A stretch of 12,480 nt of DNA, from positions 1-12,480 of the forward strand of contig CALFXE010000232.1 of assembly GCA_937927845.1 (NCBI GenBank), in the 5' to 3' direction. Shown here one piece after another: positions 6,709-12,480 of the stretch. This DNA comes from an uncultured Paludibacter sp. GTDB lineage: Bacteria; Bacteroidota; Bacteroidia; Bacteroidales; Paludibacteraceae. The notes beneath the pieces are model-generated. The model saw only the letters and a list, made by a program, of their open reading frames with translations. It made no database searches and was not told where the DNA came from. Numbering within the stretch: the first letter of the stretch is position 1; the number at the start of each line of letters is the position of its first letter. A program made the position numbers and the translations under genes.

Positions 6709-7633
6709 AGCAAAGGATATATTGGGGCAATTAAAACTGCCAACGAAACAGCAAAATGATATGTGTGCTAGAGTATTTCTTGCGCTAGCAAAGTTGCCTG
6801 AGAATGGCAGTTGGAAAAGAGTTTCGAATGAATTCTCAAGGATTCATGATGTTATTCAATTTTTATCTGAGAACTATGATGTAAGTTATGCTGAAAACAC
6901 CAGAGAAACCATTCGCAAAGATGCGTTAAAACCTCTCAGGGCGGCAGCGATTATTGAGGATAACGGGAAATCAACGAACAGCCCAAATTTTGCATATCGC
7001 TTTACTACGGAGATGATTGAGCTATTAAACACATACAATACACCGTTTTGGGCTAGCGAATTAGCAACATTCCTTGATGCGCACAAAGAGCTTGAAGATA
7101 TATACAATCGAAAACGCAGAGTGAAACAGATTCCAATTCTGATTAATGGGGAACCTGCTACGTTATCTTTGGGTGTACACAATAAGTTGCAGAAAGCAAT
7201 CATAGAAGAATTTGCTTCGCGATTTGCACATAATTCAAGAATTCTCTACATTGGCGATACACAAAATCGTTTTCTATATAAAGATAATGATCGACTAGCA
7301 GACCTAAAAATTAAAGTAATTGATGAATCTACGCTTCCGGATGTGATCCTTTACCGTGATGATAAGCAATGGGTATACTTTGTCGAGGCAGTTACATCAA
7401 GTGGGCCGATGACGAAGGCGCGTGTTGAAGAGATCAAAAGCTTAAGTGAGAATTGTCCAGCAGAGTTGATATTTATCACGGCATTTAATGATCTTTCGAC
7501 CTACAAGAAGTTTATTTTAGATTTAGCATGGGAAACAGAGGTTTGGATAGCTGATCTACCGGAACATATGATTCACTTGAATGGCGATAAATTCTTTGGG
7601 CCGAGGGAAGAGGGTACAAATGGGACTGAATGA
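6695..7633 (+). CDS. Type II restriction endonuclease, PstI/BsuBI family (predicted site CTGCAG)
   Basis: A 312-residue nuclease that should cut unmethylated CTGCAG. Residues 1 to about 130 form the helical N-terminal domain and about 145-305 the PD-(D/E)xK nuclease domain. The latter holds IGDTQNRFLYKD (186-197), LPDVILY (214-220, Asp216), FVEAVTSSGP (229-238, Glu231), ITAFND (261-266), LAWETEVWIAD (277-287) and HMIHLNGDKFFGPR (291-304), all highly characteristic of this family. Length agrees with R.PstI and R.BsuBI (about 320). GGAGG lies six bases before the ATG, inside the methyltransferase gene, so translation of the two is coupled with the methylase made first. No control (C) protein gene is visible. 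Cleavage specificity is inferred from the family, not shown here. Confidence 0.95.
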   Translation: MKVDEAKDILGQLKLPTKQQNDMCARVFLALAKLPENGSWKRVSNEFSRIHDVIQFLSENYDVSYAENTRETIRKDALKPLRAAAIIEDNGKSTNSPNFAYRFTTEMIELLNTYNTPFWASELATFLDAHKELEDIYNRKRRVKQIPILINGEPATLSLGVHNKLQKAIIEEFASRFAHNSRILYIGDTQNRFLYKDNDRLADLKIKVIDESTLPDVILYRDDKQWVYFVEAVTSSGPMTKARVEEIKSLSENCPAELIFITAFNDLSTYKKFILDLAWETEVWIADLPEHMIHLNGDKFFGPREEGTNGTE

Positions 7634-7676
7634 GGAAATTGAAAGACAACGGAAACAGATAACCGGTGATTCCTAA
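7620..7676 (+). pseudogene. Possible 18-codon stump of a DUF262-type gene
   Basis: The frame reads MGLNEEIERQRKQITGDS then stops. It begins inside the endonuclease gene (14-base overlap, the same size as the methyltransferase/endonuclease overlap) and has GAGGG five bases before the ATG. DUF262 (GmrS/D-type) proteins often begin with a similar helix ending in TDSYS, so this looks like the N-terminus of such a gene cut just at the Tyr codon, but the likeness is from memory and short. It could also be a chance frame. Confidence 0.3.
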
Positions 7677-7748
7677 TCATATTTGATATTATCAACAACA
7701 AAGGAATTTAATATAATTAAATGTAGAATACTGGAGGTAACAGCCAAA

Positions 7749-8492
7749 ATGATTGGATTATTTAAAAAATCCAATATAGTAAAGGGTGAGCGGAATGAAG
7801 ATTTGCCTTTAACTCATGATGGGATGCCAGATTCATATAGACCTAATGGATTATGCCCGCGGTGTGGGAAGCAATCTAGTTTTGAGACAATTGGAGAATT
7901 ACCTGTTACGTTTGATGGCGCAATAGTTCATCCATCGAATGGTGGTGCGCCTTATCGAAGTTATTCAGATAAAGTTATTAGCATGATTTGCCGACATTGT
8001 CATCAAGGGGTGGTTGTAGTAGAAGAGGAATGGATTGGCGACCATCCAAGTAGATCGGGTATCGTAAAAGGCGGTGAAGTGAGTTTCCGTGGGATACATT
8101 GGTGGCCATTACCACAAAGCAAACTATCAGACGATATTCCAGCCGAGATTTCTAACATATTTATCGAAGCTGTACAAGCATATTACGCAAAAGCACCTCG
8201 TGCAACAGCGGTAATGCTAAGGCTTACAATAGAGGCTATATCTGCACACTTTGGAGAAGGTTCTGGTTCATTGGCACAACGGTTGCAGAGCTTATCAAGT
8301 AAAAACATTTTACAGCCTTCGTTATCAGATTGGGCTAGGGAAGTCCGATTATTAGGAAATCAAGGAGCTCATTATGATCCTGCTAATGAAGTAACAATGG
8401 AAGATGCAACACAACTTCTAAACTTTACACAGGAGCTAATGAAGTATTTGTTTGAACTACCTGCTGAATTGAAGCGTCGCCGAAACTTATGA
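7749..8492 (+). CDS. Zinc-ribbon DUF4145 protein
   Basis: A 247-residue protein with two parts. A zinc ribbon is formed by CPRCG (36-40) and CRHCH (81-85). From about 130 comes a helical DUF4145 domain (PAEISNIFIEAVQAY, RATAVMLRLTIEAI, LSDWAREVRLLGNQGAH, then DATQLLNFTQELMKYLF). The R200 to H208 segment (RLLGNQGAH) is the family signature and resembles the Arg-His motif of HEPN-fold proteins, a fold often seen in defence nucleases; activity cannot be inferred. DUF4145 domains are frequent in restriction loci, and this gene directly follows an R-M pair. The ATG at 7749 is chosen because GGAGG is 11 bases upstream; the frame is open further upstream to a TTG at 7683 lacking a binding site. Confidence 0.85.
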   Translation: MIGLFKKSNIVKGERNEDLPLTHDGMPDSYRPNGLCPRCGKQSSFETIGELPVTFDGAIVHPSNGGAPYRSYSDKVISMICRHCHQGVVVVEEEWIGDHPSRSGIVKGGEVSFRGIHWWPLPQSKLSDDIPAEISNIFIEAVQAYYAKAPRATAVMLRLTIEAISAHFGEGSGSLAQRLQSLSSKNILQPSLSDWAREVRLLGNQGAHYDPANEVTMEDATQLLNFTQELMKYLFELPAELKRRRNL

Positions 8493-8531
8493 GATGTCTA
8501 TGTTGAAAGCTACTAAAACAATACCATTGCC

Positions 8532-8606
8532 CCAAACCCACCCATAATCACAAATATGTTTGCATTTGGATGCGTTAGCTCCATGTTCTCCGGACGAACA
8601 ATACTC
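8532..8606. repeat. 75-bp direct repeat, copy A
   Basis: This stretch recurs at 10799-10873 in the same orientation with 68 of 75 identical bases, including an unbroken run of 30 identical bases (8553-8582). It lies wholly between genes, 40 bases after the DUF4145 gene and 88 bases before the next gene. It contains a GCAT-TTGG-ATGC mini-hairpin. Together the two copies bracket a two-gene membrane-protein unit. Confidence 0.9.
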
Positions 8607-8694
8607 CTTATAAATTATTAGACATGGTTCCAATAAAGCCTCAGCTTTGCATACGCAATAGACTATCGTATTTAATAATGATAGGAGAAGGGTG

Positions 8695-9750
8695 ATGGAG
8701 AAGAAATCCAAAAAGAAACGCGCTTTCGAGCTAGATAAAGGCACGCATGATACTTCGCCTGAGCAAAATAATTTGCGTAATGAGAGTGGTGCTTCTTTGG
8801 AGAAAGGTGAAATAAAACCTCAAAACAAGAGAATTTGTGAAGAGGCAATCACCGCGAATATTGTTTCTTCGGATCAAAATGAAGAGCGTAATAAAAACGT
8901 CGAGCCTTTGGGCAATATATTAGTAGATATAAAAGGAAGAAACAAGCGCGGTCAAGGAAGAGAAGTTGGCATGGATGCCAATTCTCCTGAGCTGAATAGA
9001 ACACATAATAAAAACAATGACGCTTCTAGAAACGAATCAATTGAAATGCAAAAAAACAGTTTCATTTATGGTTTTATTGGATCTGCAGTAGGAACGGCAC
9101 TTACCGTAGTTGTTGCGTTAATGGGTGTTGCATGGACAATTAGGAATGACCTTGATACAACGAAGTATGCATTAAGGGAAGAAGCAAAGCCCTATATTGT
9201 GATGACTAAAGGCGAGGCAATTTTGGAGACGAACTTCGAAAGCCTTCAAAAGGAGATCAATCCGATTTCGGAGACTGTAGTGGCTTTCTCAATTGACGGC
9301 ATTTCTGAGGAAACTGGACATATGGAATGTCGTATTGACTCAAAGTTTTCTTTGTACACAGACATAGATAAATACAGATGCTACTACTGCAAACTAGAAA
9401 ACGTTGGGTTAGGTGCGATGTATAAGATATATTTATCGTCGGGTGGCTATTACCAAGAGGAAGACTATGACCTAGGGTATGAAGGATATGAGAGCAAGGA
9501 TCTTTTTGGTGGAGGCATGAACGATTCTTTTAGCGAATATATCCAGCCCATAAGAGTTGGCGATAGTTTCTATCTGATTGTGAATATATGCAACGCTCTC
9601 CCAAAGGACTCATATTGGTTTGATATATATGTGCATTATGAAGATATCTATTACAACCAATACGAGCAACCAATTTCTGTGCATTTCGAATCTAATAAGG
9701 GCTTAGTTGAGGTGGCAATTGAAGACGATGCTAAACTCATTCAGAGCTGA
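8695..9750 (+). CDS. Single-pass membrane protein with repeated hydrophilic N-terminus
   Basis: A 351-residue protein I do not recognise. Residues 1-120 are highly charged and Asn-rich, probably cytoplasmic, with a three-fold degenerate repeat of about 38 residues (SPEQNNLRN at 21, SSDQNEERN at 58, SPELNRTHN at 97). One TM helix lies at about 123-149. The outside part (about 165-351) begins REEAKPYIVMTK and is rich in Tyr and Asp with beta-like stretches, including YYQEEDYDLGYEGYES, so it may be a beta-sandwich ectodomain. ATG 8695 is preferred to the adjacent GTG 8692 because AGGAG then sits seven bases upstream. The next gene begins two bases after its stop, so the two form an operon and perhaps a complex. 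A repeat flanks the unit on both sides. Confidence 0.75.
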   Translation: MEKKSKKKRAFELDKGTHDTSPEQNNLRNESGASLEKGEIKPQNKRICEEAITANIVSSDQNEERNKNVEPLGNILVDIKGRNKRGQGREVGMDANSPELNRTHNKNNDASRNESIEMQKNSFIYGFIGSAVGTALTVVVALMGVAWTIRNDLDTTKYALREEAKPYIVMTKGEAILETNFESLQKEINPISETVVAFSIDGISEETGHMECRIDSKFSLYTDIDKYRCYYCKLENVGLGAMYKIYLSSGGYYQEEDYDLGYEGYESKDLFGGGMNDSFSEYIQPIRVGDSFYLIVNICNALPKDSYWFDIYVHYEDIYYNQYEQPISVHFESNKGLVEVAIEDDAKLIQS

Positions 9751-9752
9751 AG

Positions 9753-10646
9753 ATGAAAAATAACTTGAAAAAGCAAAAGTCTACTTGGACTGACTCTCCG
9801 ATTAAAACGGTGATAGTTTTTATATTTTTCTATTGCCTTAGTGTAGGAGCAGGGATAGTAGCGACACTCATTTTGGGTCTTGTAGTGTTTGCTTGTTGGG
9901 ATGATTTTTTAAATTTCGCGTGGGCAACTGCATTCTACAGAGCTTTTTTTAATATTGCATCCACTATGGTGTTAGTGTTGTTATATAAGTATATACAAAA
10001 AAAACAAAACCTATACAATTCACACGGCGCAGGGATATGGGCAACAAATACTTTTTCGTTTATTGCGTTTGTAACATTTATCAGCGTATACATGGTTCAT
10101 CACCCTAATACACCTTTACTATTAATCGGTAATACGACCTTAGAATTGAGCCGTATAATGATCAACGTCATTCCGATTGCGGCAATTTACCCAATATTTC
10201 AAAAAAGGTATGGGGTTCATATAGGAACCATCGTAACTATTATACTTTCGATAATATTTTTTAATCTTATTCATGTTTTTAAAATTTATTTGGAATCGAA
10301 TGCTTATGAACAGGCCACGGAAGCTCTTAACCAATTTGAAAGTTATTTTTATAACATCTATCTAAGCATTGTAATAATAACGTTATTATTTCTATTTCGC
10401 GGCAACCTAATTTCGGTGGCACTTGTAAACGGTACAGCGACTATGCTATTAGATATTTTGTATTTAAATATTCTATTGGAGAAAATGCAATCAGATTCTG
10501 GTATAAGTCAAGAACATGTATATAAGGTTATCTCTTACACCGGATACTTTCTAATAAGCTGTGTATGTGTTGCATATCTAATTATTGTTCAGCGGAAGAG
10601 GCAATATGACGGCTTCTTACCAGAAAGGGGAAGTGGCGGAGATTAA
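9753..10646 (+). CDS. Polytopic membrane protein, about eight TM segments
   Basis: A 297-residue integral membrane protein of unknown family. Hydrophobic segments lie near residues 17-46, 61-81, 95-115, 132-149, 155-179, 199-216, 219-242 and 257-281; the first is long and could be a hairpin pair. I see no transporter signature, no CPBP glutamate-rich motif and no nucleotide-binding motif. The Lys/Gln-rich start (MKNNLKKQK) and basic tail (QRKRQ) flank the membrane part. It begins only two bases after the stop of the single-pass protein gene, with no clear ribosome binding site of its own, so translation is probably coupled to it. Function cannot be read from the sequence. Confidence 0.75.
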   Translation: MKNNLKKQKSTWTDSPIKTVIVFIFFYCLSVGAGIVATLILGLVVFACWDDFLNFAWATAFYRAFFNIASTMVLVLLYKYIQKKQNLYNSHGAGIWATNTFSFIAFVTFISVYMVHHPNTPLLLIGNTTLELSRIMINVIPIAAIYPIFQKRYGVHIGTIVTIILSIIFFNLIHVFKIYLESNAYEQATEALNQFESYFYNIYLSIVIITLLFLFRGNLISVALVNGTATMLLDILYLNILLEKMQSDSGISQEHVYKVISYTGYFLISCVCVAYLIIVQRKRQYDGFLPERGSGGD

Positions 10647-11206
10647 CTACCCCAATATGGCATTAAGCTACCATCTGTTGGACGTTCTTATTAGGTCCTT
10701 ACAGCAATAAGTGATCTCGGTTTATTCGGCATAAGAGTTTTGATTACTTTGGCAAGACAAGTATTAACATAATCAGAGGTTATAGTAATACAGTCATTCC
10801 AAACCCACCCATAAACACGAATATGTTTGCATTTGGATGCGTTAGCTCCGTGCTCGACGGACGAACACTACTCTTGTCACGCCTTATATTTGCTGATAAG
10901 TGCAATTTTGTTTGAGACTAATTTGAATTTTGTTTTAGAAACCTGTAATCAATATTGACAAGCTAGACAGAAATGGGTAGTTTAGAACAAGTAAACGTAA
11001 CTTTTTCGGGGTTAAAGTGCGTTAGGCATGAATGCTATACTTTTTGCTTTGACTTGGTAGCCTCAGAGCAAGAGCACGTATTTTTGCATTAAGATAATGC
11101 CAACGTAGAGAGAAAAACATATCAAGAACCTGCGTTCAGTAATTATAGTGCTTGCAGATTTCAGACTATATATTGAATGAACATGCAACGTGAAGGTGCC
11201 TCGTGT
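10647..11206. other. 560-base gap holding repeat copy B and possible promoters
   Basis: No good plus-strand gene is present. The second 75-bp direct repeat (10799-10873) is its main content. On the minus strand the frame between stops at 10868-10870 and 10691-10693 is open for 58 codons (reading ...GANASKCKHIRVYGWVWNDC...) but has no usable start, so it may be a gene remnant. Possible promoters for the following gene are TTGACA (10955-10960) with TAGTTT 17 bases on, and TATACT (11036-11041) with a poor -35. GCATTA-AGA-TAATGC at 11086-11100 forms a small hairpin in the leader. Confidence 0.5.
10799..10873. repeat. 75-bp direct repeat, copy B
   Basis: Second copy of the repeat at 8532-8606, same orientation, 2,267 bases away, 68 of 75 bases identical. 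In this copy TCCGT-GCTCG-ACGGA can form a five-base hairpin; the copy A sequence keeps only three of these pairs, so there is no support for a conserved RNA fold. It lies 152 bases after the polytopic protein gene. Confidence 0.9.
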
Positions 11207-12388
11207 ATGATTAAGCCTAAGAAAACAATAATTAAGGATGCGATAGAGAGTTCGAAAGAAGAAAAATACTCTATATCATTCAACTTGCTTTCTGTAGCAT
11301 TAGCGAGTGTTAGCATTGCATTCTCAGAAGCAGGTGGTCATAAGTATGCACCTTGGTGTTTCATTGCAATTGCCTTGCTGCTTTTACTTTTTAGTTTTTT
11401 TGTACTAAAAAGGAAAAATAACAAGAAATACATTTGGATATTACTGATATGTACATCTACACTAGTCATTGCTCTAATAGCATTCTCTCTTAATAAGATG
11501 TATAAGGCATCTAAAACTTCTGGGGAAGCTGATAATAAGATGGAGAGCGCGGTAATTAATACAATTACCCCGACGCCGACCACGAAAATAATAAAATATG
11601 CTGCGGAAGAGACACCATCTTTAGCGGGCTATTTCACAAATAAATATCCTGCTAATGAGTATTCAGCAGAGAAGCTTATCGCTCTTGGCGATTACTTTTA
11701 TCAAACCGAAATGTATGATAAGGCAATTGAGTGCTATTTATCAAATCAAGTGATTACGGACTCTAACGCAAGAAAGTCTGTTCAGGCAAAACTGGGCTAT
11801 TGTTTCTTATATGGAGAAAATCAAATATCGGATGATCCTCAATTGAGAGAACAGTACATTCTGGTTGCTTTAAATTTTTTTGATGCAGCACTTACTGAGG
11901 GTGACTATTCAGCCTTGACCACGATTATTATTATACGTGCATATACAATCAAAGCATATTATTATGTTACAAGTTACTCGTTTGATAAGTTGATCGATAA
12001 TATTGAACTTGCATATGAAGTAAAAAATGAAACAATTTCAAAATGGATCAGCGCGATGATGAGAGATCAGGGCTACATAGAATCTGAAGATGGATATTTG
12101 GAACAGTTTTGTAACAGATTAAGTTCATATGATCAAATGGTATTATTGAGCAACTTAGTTGACCCAAGCTGGTCTTCTTATTTTGATTCCTATACCGAAT
12201 ATCATCCTAATGTATCGAGCGAAGATGGCTACCATCAAGAAACGCTTGTTAATGAGTATAATGGCATATATACATATAAAGTAAGTGATTATATCCCGAC
12301 GTATAGATATTATGAATTTTTTGTTGACAAAGATATGTATGACTTCTTCCATAGTAATACGGAAGAATTCCTGGGAGAATCGAAATAG
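11207..12388 (+). CDS. Membrane protein with three N-terminal TM segments and TPR-like repeats
   Basis: A 393-residue protein of no family I can name. TM segments lie near 25-40, 48-67 and 75-95, followed by a Thr/Pro linker (about 117-128, NTITPTPTTKII). From about 155 there are TPR-like helix pairs: LIALGDYFYQTEMYDKAIECYL (157-178) carries the A/G-x-x-Y/F and DKAIECY pattern, and the next pair includes AKLGYCFLYG and ALNFFDAALTEGDY. The rest is helical, with many Tyr residues at the C-terminus. ATG 11207 is preferred because AAGGTG lies eight bases upstream; ATGs at 11177 and 11183 lack such a site. It stands alone beyond the second direct repeat. TPR domains usually bind partner proteins; its partner is unknown. 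Confidence 0.75.
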   Translation: MIKPKKTIIKDAIESSKEEKYSISFNLLSVALASVSIAFSEAGGHKYAPWCFIAIALLLLLFSFFVLKRKNNKKYIWILLICTSTLVIALIAFSLNKMYKASKTSGEADNKMESAVINTITPTPTTKIIKYAAEETPSLAGYFTNKYPANEYSAEKLIALGDYFYQTEMYDKAIECYLSNQVITDSNARKSVQAKLGYCFLYGENQISDDPQLREQYILVALNFFDAALTEGDYSALTTIIIIRAYTIKAYYYVTSYSFDKLIDNIELAYEVKNETISKWISAMMRDQGYIESEDGYLEQFCNRLSSYDQMVLLSNLVDPSWSSYFDSYTEYHPNVSSEDGYHQETLVNEYNGIYTYKVSDYIPTYRYYEFFVDKDMYDFFHSNTEEFLGESK

Positions 12389-12480
12389 GGTGAGGGTGAC
12401 TAGCTGAATTGAGCATTAAGCCGAAACGATTTTTAAATTTTGAATACTATATTCGCTGCATCAAACTAATCAATCGTCTT

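Noticed and set aside
6886..7203. Minus-strand frame of 105 codons inside the endonuclease gene.
   Set aside because: It is a shadow of a strongly supported PstI/BsuBI-family gene.
8532..8606. The GCGTTAGC in the repeat, and GCGTTAGGC near 11019, suggested an integron attC site.
   Set aside because: No matching RYYYAAC core lies at a suitable distance on either side, and the repeat has no long imperfect palindrome. GTTAGCT also breaks the GTTRRRY consensus.
8487..8744. Minus-strand frame of 85 codons covering repeat copy A.
   Set aside because: The start lies inside the well-supported downstream gene without a binding site, and the equivalent frame in copy B is broken by a stop.
12389..12480. 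Last 92 bases of the window.
   Set aside because: No gene start, terminator or third copy of the direct repeat could be seen there.

Overview
The window looks like part of a mobile or accessory region from a low-GC Gram-positive bacterium, most likely a member of the Clostridia. The evidence is AT-rich DNA, strong purine-rich ribosome binding sites (GGAGG type), sigma-A-like promoters with TATAAT boxes, and the gene families present. There are no tRNA, rRNA or CRISPR sequences that I can see, and no core housekeeping genes.

Left part (1-3730): this is the mobility, replication and control end. A serine recombinase (running off the left edge) is translationally coupled to an XRE-family regulator, both on the minus strand. 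Divergent from them are two tandem micro-proteins of 43 and 39 residues. Next come a strong extended -10 promoter, a terminator-like leader hairpin and a probable replication initiator resembling the filamentous-phage gene II/X family. These are followed by an AT-rich gap, a DUF5681-like small protein with a GNPKGRPK motif, and a minus-strand ribbon-helix-helix regulator. Recombinase plus replication initiator fits an integrative element or an integrated plasmid-like element.

Middle part (3730-8500): this is cargo. It starts with a two-TM protein with an outside domain and a small coiled-coil-rich protein, followed by a long hairpin. Then comes a complete Type II restriction-modification pair of the PstI/BsuBI family (predicted target CTGCAG), with methyltransferase and endonuclease genes overlapping by 14 nt. 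An 18-codon open frame overlaps the end of the endonuclease gene by another 14 nt and may be the stump of a deleted DUF262-type gene. A zinc-ribbon DUF4145 protein follows.

Right part (8500-12480): this holds unrecognised membrane proteins. A two-gene unit (single-pass protein with a three-fold repeated N-terminus, plus a polytopic protein with about eight TM segments) lies between two 75-bp direct repeats that match at 68 of 75 positions. Beyond the second repeat is a three-TM protein with TPR-like repeats. The repeats around an uncharacterised two-gene membrane module are the least explained structure in the window. I found no direct evidence of function for that module; a defence or surface role is only a guess from its position beside an R-M system.
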